NCBI RefSeq assembly: GCF_002845275.2
Contig: NZ_CP088149.1
Coordinates: 969,501 to 1,033,500 of the forward strand
Length of the DNA: 64,000 nt
Origin: Pseudomonas sp. S06B 330
Lineage (GTDB): Bacteria > Pseudomonadota > Gammaproteobacteria > Pseudomonadales > Pseudomonadaceae
Direction of reading: 5' to 3'
Shown here: positions 8,974 through 16,119 of the stretch, piece by piece
How the letters are laid out: every line of letters starts with the position of its first letter
Numbering within the stretch: position 1 is the stretch's first letter
Position numbers and translations under genes: made by a program
The notes under the pieces: model-generated
Told to the model about the DNA's origin: nothing
Databases searched by the model: none
The model's input: only the letters and a program-made list of their open reading frames with translations

Positions 8974-9245
8974 GTAAACCATTCGATATGGAGTTGTTCT
9001 TGGCCGGCGTGCTGACCGGATCGCACGCAACGCGGTTACGCCATTTGCGGCAGGCGAGAATCATCCAAGCTGAAATCTCGGAATGCTGGCAGCGACAGAC
9101 GCCTTGGGCTTGGCAGAAAAAGCATGTGGCTTGGTTTCTTGAGCATCGCCTAAATCGACGCAGCGATGCGACGCGGTACTACTATTTGCTGACCGTGCGG
9201 CTGCTCGCTTGTCGTTTACAGAAAACGTGGGTGTTCAACCTCTGA
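8970..9245 (+). CDS. Small protein coupled to the second recombinase
   Basis: A 91-residue basic protein (MSKPFDMELFLAGVLTGSHATRL...) starting on the ATGA overlap with the recombinase and preceded by GGAGG. It has many arginines and aromatic residues (RRSDATRYYYLLTVRLLACR), consistent with a DNA-binding or recombination accessory role, but I recognise no domain. Translational coupling suggests it works with the recombinase, for example as an excision or core-binding helper; this is inference. Confidence 0.6.
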   Translation: MSKPFDMELFLAGVLTGSHATRLRHLRQARIIQAEISECWQRQTPWAWQKKHVAWFLEHRLNRRSDATRYYYLLTVRLLACRLQKTWVFNL

Positions 9246-9340
9246 GCGAGGGTCTGATTTCGATGGGTACGACTGACAGCAATCCACACCCCATTGCTGC
9301 CATTCGCGAATGGTCAGCTTGCGACCATAACGAAAAAAAA

Positions 9341-9360
9341 CCGCCAGAAGGCGGGTTTTT
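9341..9360 (+). terminator. Terminator after the recombinase operon
   Basis: CCGCC-AGAA-GGCGG followed by GTTTTT, preceded by a run of A. It lies 95 bp after the small gene and would work in both directions. Confidence 0.75.
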
Positions 9361-9417
9361 CGGGGGTTCCAGAGATTTTGAAAGCCTTCAATGGAACCTG
9401 AACTGGTGCGGAGACAG
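9341..9417 (-). other. Degenerate, inverted copy of the tRNA-Thr tail and flank (att-like)
   Basis: Read on the reverse strand, this begins CTGTCTCCGCACCA. After about 50 bases it ends with a terminator hairpin built like the one after tRNA-Thr. The first 14 bases match the tRNA-Thr 3' end (CTGTCTCCGGCACCA) with one base missing, and the spacing to the hairpin (GCCTTCTGGC loop region) is conserved. The tRNA body is absent. This is the expected appearance of an old attachment-site product from an element in opposite orientation; that interpretation is inference. Confidence 0.45.
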
Positions 9418-9531
9418 ACGGACGGTTGTTGGCCGGGAGGGCCCGGTTTTCGTGGGGCTGGAATTTGGTGGATTTTTTGATGTACCTCATAGGGTATCTA
9501 TAAACAAATCAGCTAGTTATGGCTTTCCGTG

Positions 9532-9643
9532 GAATCGAACTGGAAATTTTTGGGCTCCAATGAGAGCTACGACCACCCACTTTAATGCTAGGTAGGGAGC
9601 GGCATAAAAGCCCCATTGCTGCCCTTTGCGTTACGCAGCCGCG
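9532..9643. repeat. Imperfect direct repeat, left copy
   Basis: Starts GAATCGAACTGG and continues GGCTCCAATGAGAGCTACGA. It matches 14360-14472 in the same orientation at roughly three bases in four, with small indels, by eye. The two copies bracket the glycosylase / mazG / TIR-like / nmad2 block. Confidence 0.65.
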
Positions 9644-10007
9644 GCCGGCGAATAAGCCCTTGGACGCGCAATAAATCTCCGGCCGCGTCCAGCGCCAACC
9701 GGCCAAACCCGATCCATCTTCGCATATGCTGGGAGCCAACATTGCTGGCGATGTAAGGCAAAGCCTTGCCAGAACCTAACCGGTCGCCTCCAAATGCACC
9801 GCAAAAACCCGCCCGCCTGAGAACCCTCAACGCATCCTCGAAAACCTGATCCCACCTTCCACAAGGCTCCTCCGCAATCGGGAACCAGAAAAACCTGAAC
9901 ACGACGGATTCGCTTTGAATGCTGTTGTGGAAACCGTAGACCGACCGCGGCAATCCGATGACTAAGTCCAGACCGACTCCTCCCGGTTTGTATCTGACTG
10001 ATGACAA
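9588..10007 (-). CDS. Hypothetical protein, doubtful
   Basis: An open frame of 139 codons with a protein-like central part (GRWDQVFEDALRVLRRAG) but no domain I recognise and no clear ribosome-binding site. Its last residues (NAKGSNGAFMPLPT) fall inside the left direct repeat. The equivalent frame in the right repeat reads YTKGRSGTFSVVPH, so the C-terminus may be an old conserved coding end. It could be a decayed gene rather than an active one. Confidence 0.3.
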   Translation of the reverse strand: MSSVRYKPGGVGLDLVIGLPRSVYGFHNSIQSESVVFRFFWFPIAEEPCGRWDQVFEDALRVLRRAGFCGAFGGDRLGSGKALPYIASNVGSQHMRRWIGFGRLALDAAGDLLRVQGLIRRPRLRNAKGSNGAFMPLPT

Positions 10008-10203
10008 GCTAGAACTGAGGGAGGTGCATCAATTGCATTGGTGAGGGCAGGAGGCTTAGTCAAGCATGCGCGGACTGATAATTTTGCACGAGTTCGTCAA
10101 CGACAAGGCCGACCGGGAGTGAGGCGCCTGACCTGTATTTCCATCCATGCATTATTGAGGCAACGAACGCGCCGCTTACCTGATGCTCGCAGCGTTTTCC
10201 TGA

Positions 10204-10875
10204 TCAGAACAGCGAGCCTTGGCGTTTCGAGCTGAATGTCTCCACGGGAATTTTGTACAAGGCGCTCATCCCGTTGCGGAAATCTTTGATGCCGCCGTAA
10301 CTCGGATGGCGGATTGGAACGACTTCAACATCGAAGCGGCTTGCGTAGTTATAAGCATCTCCGCCAATGGCTACAACCCGGCGTACTCCCAACCATTTGA
10401 TCAGCGTCTCGTTGAGTTGGTCGACCTTTTGTAGTTCATGTGCAGTGAATTTCCGGTTGGTGAATGGATTGCCAGGCTCATGGGGATGAAACGGGAATAC
10501 GTTCCACAGCAGCGGCGGGAGGGTAAGTGCTCTGAGCACGGACCAGATCTCGGACGCAGTACGCTCGACCACCGCAGGGCCAACCGTTGCCTGCTTGAAA
10601 GTTGAACCGGGATAGCGCTCCATCATTTCGGGTAGGTGGAACTCATCGGTCAGTGCTAACCCGGTCCTACGCCCTCCTCGGTACCCGAGGTCTCGTCCCA
10701 TCCAGATAGTGTCAACACCGATATCGGTCGCAGCTTTGAGGTAGCCACGAAGATTACGCCGGCGCGCGGCGACAGCATCGCTGCGATCATGGACAGGGCA
10801 TTTGTCAGCGTAAGGATTGAACACGTTGTCTAGCTTCAGCTCTGACAGTGCATTCACAAAGGCGTTAGGGGTCAT
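10204..10875 (-). CDS. Uracil-DNA glycosylase superfamily protein
   Basis: 223 residues with the motif layout of the UDG superfamily: a first motif WMGRDLGYRGGR (58-69), a central WNVFPFHPHE (124-133), a strand-turn VVAIGGDAYN (168-176) and the HPS motif in IRHPSYGG (188-195). It differs from housekeeping Ung (no GQDPYH), so it belongs to a divergent clade. Family members flip out and excise uracil or other altered bases, or bind nucleotides. It is alone in its orientation block, about 600 bp downstream of nmad2, inside the repeat-bounded segment. A role in removing or sensing a modified base together with its neighbours is inference. Confidence 0.75.
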   Translation of the reverse strand: MTPNAFVNALSELKLDNVFNPYADKCPVHDRSDAVAARRRNLRGYLKAATDIGVDTIWMGRDLGYRGGRRTGLALTDEFHLPEMMERYPGSTFKQATVGPAVVERTASEIWSVLRALTLPPLLWNVFPFHPHEPGNPFTNRKFTAHELQKVDQLNETLIKWLGVRRVVAIGGDAYNYASRFDVEVVPIRHPSYGGIKDFRNGMSALYKIPVETFSSKRQGSLF

Positions 10876-11109
10876 GGCTGCTCTTTAGTTTTAAGGGTTC
10901 AAGTTGCACTGTGGCTATGCGCCCGTTGACATGTACGGTACCGAACCAGTGTCTCTTCAACCTGCGAGAGTCCTGAAGTCAGGTTCGAGGGAGACTTTTC
11001 CCACTGACTGCTAGTACGTATCGGCCTAGGATCCTTCGACCATGCTCATGATCTGTTTTAGCACACTGCAATCCAGCGCGCCTGGCTAGGCGCCGGTACA
11101 ACATTTTCG

Positions 11110-11263
11110 GCTCCAAAAATTGTTGATGATCCATACCGCGATGCCTTCCCTGACGATCAGCTCCGCCATCGTCCTCTTATTGCCGGACACACCGGATCTA
11201 CGACCAACCGAGGAAGGCAACGTAGACCACAAGGAAGGCCTCGTGGAAGCGGTAGTCATCGAT
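11110..11263 (-). pseudogene. Decayed fragment of a MazG-like protein
   Basis: On the reverse strand one frame reads DDYRFHEAFLVVYVAFLGWS and then meets a stop. A neighbouring frame continues AELIVREGIAVWIINNF. These match, in order, DDYRFHDVFHLAFAVHLGWS and ARAILIEEGVATFIF in the C-terminal part of the intact MazG-like gene at 12619-13878. The piece is therefore a frameshifted remnant of a paralogue, not a recent duplicate, because the residues have diverged. It lies between nmad2 and the glycosylase gene. The rest of 10876-11428 shows no other supported gene. Confidence 0.75.
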
Positions 11264-11428
11264 TGCGCTGGCTGGTCACTGAGGAGCATGACCCTTAGGT
11301 TGTACAAACCGTAGCCGTTTGACTGGAATGCATGGCCAACCGGGCGGGAATTGTTCATGATCACCGCACCTGAGATCAAACGCTTAGTGATAGACGGCTC
11401 CGACATCTGGTGAGCGGCTGAAAAATCC

Positions 11429-11452
11429 ACCCCCCATTAACTGAGGGGGGGT
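11429..11452 (-). terminator. Terminator of the nmad2 operon
   Basis: On the reverse strand ACCCCCCC pairs with GGGGGGT across a loop of about 10 bases and is followed by GGATTTTT. It is placed 18 bp after the nmad2 stop. Confidence 0.75.
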
Positions 11453-11469
11453 TGTCATTCATCATTAGA

Positions 11470-12081
11470 TCAGCGCCAGGAAGCCGGCCTGCCGAGATAG
11501 CCTCGCTTAGGAAATCCTTTTAGCCAGGCATCCACCTGAGCTCTGAACTCAGGAGAGAAATTGCACTGATAATTTCGCCCCGCCGGATAGAGGTCTTCGC
11601 CTGCGTGATTACGCAAATGTTCCGGGATTTGTAGTGCATTTGCCCCCCAGTAGACGAATTCGTCTCCAATCAAAACGTTGTCCGAGCTGGTGTCGCGTAG
11701 GAGGTTCGCATGGTTTAACTGGCCACCTTCAAAGCTGTGATGCGAGTCTTCCTGCAACCAGGACTCACCGTCGCGATGATAGATGTTGTCGCCAAAAGCC
11801 ATGCTTTGGCTGGAATATAGATTTGGCCGCTTGATGCGGAAGGATTCATCCTCCCAGTACTCTTGGAAAGAAAGCTTCCGCGTGACACGCATTGCGAAGA
11901 TGGCCCTTCCTTCCAGGTGCAGTGCGGTGCTGCCACAGCCGACAATGATGTCACCAACCTGGGCTGATTTTCTGATCTGTGGTTTGCATGTGCCCAGCGT
12001 GCAGATGCCGTGGAAGGGATTCGGTGCAAAGCCGTAATCCCTCACAAGCTTGTACGAGAACACTCTTGGTACATCGCTCAT
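11470..12081 (-). CDS. Nucleotide-modification-associated domain 2 (Nmad2) protein
   Basis: A 203-residue protein whose N-terminus (PRVFSYKLVRDYGFAPNPFHGICTLGTCKP) and following VGDIIVGCGS are characteristic of the Nmad2 family. That family was defined by comparative genomics of DNA base-modification and nucleotide-processing operons; no enzymatic activity is established that I know of. The ATG at 12081 overlaps the stop of the upstream gene (ATGA), so the two are translationally coupled. A GTG two codons upstream is possible. It is the last gene of the mazG-like / TIR-like / nmad2 unit. Confidence 0.75.
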   Translation of the reverse strand: MSDVPRVFSYKLVRDYGFAPNPFHGICTLGTCKPQIRKSAQVGDIIVGCGSTALHLEGRAIFAMRVTRKLSFQEYWEDESFRIKRPNLYSSQSMAFGDNIYHRDGESWLQEDSHHSFEGGQLNHANLLRDTSSDNVLIGDEFVYWGANALQIPEHLRNHAGEDLYPAGRNYQCNFSPEFRAQVDAWLKGFPKRGYLGRPASWR

Positions 12082-12527
12082 TGGCACTTGACCCGGTTAA
12101 TCTTGCGCTCAGTGCTCGGATTGCCCTCCGCTCGTTCCCAAACCTGAGTCCCCTGGATAACGTCGCTCAGGCGTGTGCTGGCTATGGTTAAAACGGAGCT
12201 GGCATGGTCGTCAAATACTTGGGGCAACGACGCAACATTTTCGGCGATGGCCACAATGGTTTTGCCACAAGTCACTGCATGCCCTGCTGCCCCTTCAAGG
12301 CACTCGTAACCCTCCTCGGGAATCAGGAAAATACTGATCACTGCATTGTCAATACAGCTTTGAACCTCCTCCGACACGGGTTGCGCTGCTTGTGCGGCTT
12401 CGACTTCTTCCTGCTCGGCCGCGGCCATACAGACATTGAAACCATGCGCGTTCAATTGTTGACAGACTGCCTGGGCTTTCGGCTCAAGCCCTGTGGTAAA
12501 GACGATACATGCATTACCGCTATTCAT
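12078..12527 (-). CDS. Small alpha/beta protein with a TIR- or nucleoside-deoxyribosyltransferase-like fold
   Basis: 149 residues with alternating strands and helices: strand CIVFTTG, helix EPKAQAVCQQLNAHG, strand FNVCMAA, helix SEEVQSCIDNA, strand VISIFLIPE, helix GAAGHAVTCGK, strand TIVAIAEN. This order and the hydrophobic strand ends fit the flavodoxin-like group that includes TIR domains and nucleoside 2-deoxyribosyltransferases. A catalytic Glu in the usual place is not obvious, so activity (NAD or nucleoside cleavage) cannot be claimed. It has a good GAGGAG ribosome-binding site, is 91 bp downstream of the mazG-like gene and is coupled to nmad2. Confidence 0.5.
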   Translation of the reverse strand: MNSGNACIVFTTGLEPKAQAVCQQLNAHGFNVCMAAAEQEEVEAAQAAQPVSEEVQSCIDNAVISIFLIPEEGYECLEGAAGHAVTCGKTIVAIAENVASLPQVFDDHASSVLTIASTRLSDVIQGTQVWERAEGNPSTERKINRVKCQ

Positions 12528-12618
12528 GATCTGAGCTCCTCACTGATTTATGGCTGATGAAAGAGTTTTAGGGAATTAAGCACTCGGTGTCGTTCGAGAC
12601 TGAGGGTCTTGCCAAATG

Positions 12619-13878
12619 CTATTCATCGTCGTCACTGCCTTCGCGAAAACTGATCGTGTGATTCTCGAAGTCAGCGATGACATAGCCTTTTCGTTTACCG
12701 ACGAGCTGCCGGAAGATGCTGAAGCCGTCCAGAATTGCTTTTTCCCATTGCCACAAAGCACACCAGTCGACTTCATAGCCTTTGACGAAATCTTGAATGG
12801 ACTTCAGCAGGTCATAGTCAACGCGATCGATGCCTTCGAACAGGCTGCAGCCTAGTCCGCGACCGAAGATAAATGTGGCCACGCCTTCTTCAATGAGAAT
12901 TGCCCGAGCGCCGTCCTGATTTTCGTCAAGTTCGGGATCGCATTTGCGCTTCAGGTGTAGCAGCGCCCTAAGTACGGGAGACCACCCGAGGTGAACCGCG
13001 AAAGCCAAGTGGAAGACATCGTGGAAGCGGTAGTCATCGCGCTCCATTTTATTATCAGTCAGCCGGTCACCAATGATGATCTTGTTGCATTTCTGAATGA
13101 CGTACTGCTTCTCTCCGGCGGTTTCTTCGGCGATGAAGAATTCCAGCCTTGAGGGGAATCGTTCGTTTTTGGGCATATCAACGTCGAAGCGCCGTGGGTA
13201 AGTAATCTGCGCAGGCCATCGGCTGAAGGTTTTCTTGACGTTTTCGAGCGCCGCCTCGCCTATGTCCACATTGGCTGAGTCTGCTGCGGCGACTAAGGCC
13301 CGGAAGATTTCCACCATATGAGCAGAAAGGTGGTCGCCATTGCGAGTTAATGAGCCAGCCTTGAAGTCGTTAAGCAGATCACCGACGCAGCCGGCCAAGG
13401 CGAGCACTTGAATACTGAACGTCTCTTCCGGAATGGGATGGCCTGCACGATTCTGCAACTCTGCGAACCCGAGGCTAGGGTCTGCCGGCTTCACTTTGTA
13501 CCAATCAGTGAGGCCAAGAAAAGCCTTTTGAGCGATGGTCGAAAGGTCAAGCTGAGCGCGCGTTGCGAGCGTCGAAAAATACCACAGCGTGTCTCCCAGC
13601 TCCTCCATGATCGTCGCGTTGTAACGCTTGAATGCAGATTGATCGCGTTGTCGCTTTTTGAAGGCACTCAGCAGGCTACCAACCTCGCCGAACAGGCCTA
13701 GTACAGTCAGTTCCAGCCCTTTGTCAGGCAAGGTATCAGTCGTTTTCGCGATGTCCTGATAGGTGCTGATGCTCATCCAGCCATCATCACGAATCTCGGA
13801 TGGCAGGATGACAAACTGTTCGGTTTTCCGGGATGGATCGAAACGATCTATCGACTGGGGTGAAACGTGGGCGTCCAT
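12619..13878 (-). CDS. MazG-like nucleoside triphosphate pyrophosphohydrolase family protein, multidomain
   Basis: 419 residues. The first all-alpha MazG-like domain (about 50-130) has the metal-binding pattern GEVGSLLSAFKK (64-75) and EELGDTLWY (92-100). A second, related segment (155-220) has LALAGCVGDLL, with the acidic residues largely lost. A C-terminal domain (about 235-400) carries DDYRFHDVFHLAFAVHLGWSP and an acidic tail. MazG enzymes hydrolyse (d)NTPs to NMP and pyrophosphate, and phage and bacterial versions purge modified or alarmone nucleotides. It starts with a strong TGGAGG site and is first in the operon with the TIR-like and nmad2 genes. A diverged fragment of a sister copy lies at 11110-11263. 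Confidence 0.7.
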   Translation of the reverse strand: MDAHVSPQSIDRFDPSRKTEQFVILPSEIRDDGWMSISTYQDIAKTTDTLPDKGLELTVLGLFGEVGSLLSAFKKRQRDQSAFKRYNATIMEELGDTLWYFSTLATRAQLDLSTIAQKAFLGLTDWYKVKPADPSLGFAELQNRAGHPIPEETFSIQVLALAGCVGDLLNDFKAGSLTRNGDHLSAHMVEIFRALVAAADSANVDIGEAALENVKKTFSRWPAQITYPRRFDVDMPKNERFPSRLEFFIAEETAGEKQYVIQKCNKIIIGDRLTDNKMERDDYRFHDVFHLAFAVHLGWSPVLRALLHLKRKCDPELDENQDGARAILIEEGVATFIFGRGLGCSLFEGIDRVDYDLLKSIQDFVKGYEVDWCALWQWEKAILDGFSIFRQLVGKRKGYVIADFENHTISFREGSDDDE

Positions 13879-14359
13879 GCAGCCTCCAGAGGATTCGATA
13901 TCTCACATTCGACCGTCAGCGGTGCGAGGTCGATATGCCATCATCATGATGGATCCAATATGTGCAATACAAGGCCAGAATCGGGGAATCAGACAGAGCG
14001 TGTTACTTCTGACACATTCAGTAGCAAAGACGTTTTTACGCGTCTTAATTGACACAAATGACATCTGCGGTCATCCGCTGATGTCGGATGGAGCCCCCTC
14101 CCAGCGGGCGGTGAATTATGACTGGCGATGCATCTGGATCTGGAAACGGTTACCGAGGGATCCGTGGCCTGAAGCACGACGGTGCCTTGAGAAATGGACT
14201 CCAGACCGTATTCGTCGGACATGCCGCTAGGATACGCGTCGCTCAGTGCCGGAGCGGGCTTGCCCGACAACTTTTCGACCAGCGCCGGGCTGAGAGCTAC
14301 CCCTTCAACTTCGAAGGACTTGGGCGAAGAGTGCATATCCTGCAGGCTAATCGACATCA
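13879..14359. other. Upstream region of the mazG-like operon; no supported gene
   Basis: About 480 bp. A reverse-strand frame (start 14357) looks briefly protein-like (FEVEGVALSPALVEKLSGKPAPAL) but degenerates, and it has no recognised relative. The promoter of the mazG-like operon should lie at 13880-14060, which is AT-richer. Confidence 0.4.
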
Positions 14360-14472
14360 GAATCGAACTGGGAGAATTTTGGCTCCAGTGAGGGCTACGA
14401 TCACCCGCTTCAAATCCTAGATGGGGAACAACAGAAAACGTCCCAGAGCGGCCCTTCGTGTAAGGCCGATCA
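14360..14472. repeat. Imperfect direct repeat, right copy
   Basis: GAATCGAACTGG, then GGCTCCAGTGAGGGCTACGA, the same order and orientation as 9532-9643. It ends just before the terminator of the CBASS operon, so it also marks the border between the nucleotide-enzyme block and the CBASS genes. Confidence 0.65.
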
Positions 14473-14487
14473 AGGCCAAAAGGAGAC

Positions 14488-14516
14488 GCTTCCCGGAATC
14501 TGATTTTCCGGGGAGC
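14488..14516 (-). terminator. Terminator of the CBASS operon
   Basis: On the reverse strand GCTCCCCGGAA pairs with TTCCGGGAAGC (one mismatch) across a 7-base loop, and TTTT follows shortly after. It lies 6 bp beyond the stop of the effector gene. Confidence 0.7.
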
Positions 14517-14521
14517 TTCAA

Positions 14522-15625
14522 TTAAGCATGATTTATTGACTGAAGTGCTTGCCTAACAACTAGTTCGCCATGGTTGCTTTCTGAGTTTGGCATGCGAATC
14601 CCCCAGGGGTAAGGGTTTTGCTTCTGGGCCTGCTGATATTGGTAGATTATTAATTCAGGCATGTTGCGCCCCGCATAACACGAGCCAAGCCTGATGGAGA
14701 GAATACTGGGTGCGGCTAGGATTAGGTGGACTCTCTTTGCGCCTTTGGCCTTTAGGGCGGCTATACAGTTCATGAAATCTTGCATGAGCCTTTGAATAGA
14801 CGTTTCGCTGACAACTATGCCCGGGGCTGGACTATCTATTTTAAGCTCAACAATATTAGTTTCAGGGAAGGCAGTTTCTAGCTCTGGTCGATTAATGGGG
14901 TACGAGACCGAAAAAGCCAAAATCACGTCTTGATATACTGGCTCATAGTTTATAGGTAGAGAATCAGTTAGATCGACCCCCTCATCCGGCGACAGCCACT
15001 TGGATGTCTTTCTATTCCAGTCAAGCCAATGGATTTTGCTTTCCGCTGCTAGTAGGTTACCTGTGAGAAACAAGAGTGGAACAGGTGCTAGCCCTCCAGC
15101 ATAGACGCTCAGATCCTCGCGATCTCTGCCATCTTTGAGTTGCTTGAGACGAATGGGGATTAGGTTTACGGCGCTTACAGCTTCATGCTTTTGTGCTGTT
15201 GTGCCTTGAATGAGCTGGCGTACATCAATGAATATGGATTCTCTCCGGCCGAGAGCCAGAGAGGGAATCGCGCTTTGAAGCGGGCTATCAGCGGTTTGAC
15301 TCAGTCCGCGCAATTCTAGAGCTACTACTAGTTTTCTGCGCTGCTCCTGAAATGTAGTCCAGGTGAAATATATACCGACTGAAATTAGTAGTGCTCCAAC
15401 ACCTAAGCATGCGGCATTGACCCACCACTCTGCTTCAGTCGTATTTATTTCCCCTGTAATGTAGCTGCCATCAGCGGACTCTTTACGGAAAACCAATTTT
15501 GCAGCAAGCCATGGCCCGCCCAGCATCAAGGTGACTCCGGCGCTGAGAAGTAAACCTGCTGGAGTTCTTCGAAAATATAAGGTAAGAAGATCAAATATTC
15601 GATCCATCAATCTATCAGATTTCAT
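14522..15625 (-). CDS. cap14: CBASS effector, two-transmembrane SAVED protein (Cap14 type)
   Basis: 367 residues. Two membrane segments lie near the N-terminus (LLLSAGVTLMLGGPWLAA and WWVNAACLGVGALLISVGIYF). A long soluble C-terminal region follows with the features of a SAVED domain (LILAAPSILSIRLGSCYAGRNMPELIIYQYQ), which binds cyclic oligonucleotides. In CBASS, second-messenger binding by TM-SAVED proteins is thought to disrupt the inner membrane and stop phage replication by cell death or arrest. Its ATG overlaps the cap3 stop (ATGA). It is the last gene of the operon. Confidence 0.88.
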   Translation of the reverse strand: MKSDRLMDRIFDLLTLYFRRTPAGLLLSAGVTLMLGGPWLAAKLVFRKESADGSYITGEINTTEAEWWVNAACLGVGALLISVGIYFTWTTFQEQRRKLVVALELRGLSQTADSPLQSAIPSLALGRRESIFIDVRQLIQGTTAQKHEAVSAVNLIPIRLKQLKDGRDREDLSVYAGGLAPVPLLFLTGNLLAAESKIHWLDWNRKTSKWLSPDEGVDLTDSLPINYEPVYQDVILAFSVSYPINRPELETAFPETNIVELKIDSPAPGIVVSETSIQRLMQDFMNCIAALKAKGAKRVHLILAAPSILSIRLGSCYAGRNMPELIIYQYQQAQKQNPYPWGIRMPNSESNHGELVVRQALQSINHA

Positions 15626-16119
15626 GGTTTAAAATGCCCTAGAAGGTAGAGTGGCCGGCCAACTTGCGCATGCCAGCAACCGATAGTTTGCGTTCCTACA
15701 ATCAGATAAAGGAGGCCATTGCAGTCAAATCTTCCATTTCTTAATACTCGCTCACAATCACTGAGATCGGTACCGGAAGGTGTTGGATTAGCCTCAGGAT
15801 GAGTATGCCAAAGGCCTAACTGAGTACCTTTGCAATTTGTTTGCATATTCCAATATTCGGCTTCTCGTTGATGCCTCTCGCTTCTGAAAAAGCTTGTCCT
15901 AGAGCGCTGATCCCCTGGTCCAGGGACTGTAAGCTCCTCTGCCAATAAACCATTCGTCTCGCTATCAACAAAGCCTAGTATCAAGCCGCCTGCCTCTTTC
16001 GAGTAGATGCGCTTTTGCGACCATTTGGAAAGTTTCTTTATCACGTCCGGTGATAGAGATCCGCAGGCGCCCTCTTTGGCCTCCCATACGACGTGCCCAC
16101 TAGTCAAACGCTGCAGCAT
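15622..16119 (-). CDS. cap3: CBASS JAMM deconjugating protease Cap3
   Basis: 165 residues with a JAB/JAMM metalloprotease core: E42 (KEAGGLILGF) and the HxHx7SxxD signature (H105, H107, S115, D118; WHTHP then PSGTDLSD). Cap3 cleaves the bond that Cap2 makes between the CD-NTase C-terminus and its target, tuning cyclase activity. I chose the ATG at 16119, which has GAGG 5 bases upstream; a GTG two codons earlier sits too close to that site. It overlaps the end of cap2. Confidence 0.92.
   Translation of the reverse strand: MLQRLTSGHVVWEAKEGACGSLSPDVIKKLSKWSQKRIYSKEAGGLILGFVDSETNGLLAEELTVPGPGDQRSRTSFFRSERHQREAEYWNMQTNCKGTQLGLWHTHPEANPTPSGTDLSDCERVLRNGRFDCNGLLYLIVGTQTIGCWHAQVGRPLYLLGHFKP

Noticed and set aside
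13989-14357. 122-codon minus-strand frame starting MSISLQDMHSS
   Set aside because: Only its first half looks protein-like, no ribosome site or relative is recognised, and its start lies in the edge of the direct repeat. Not called as a gene.
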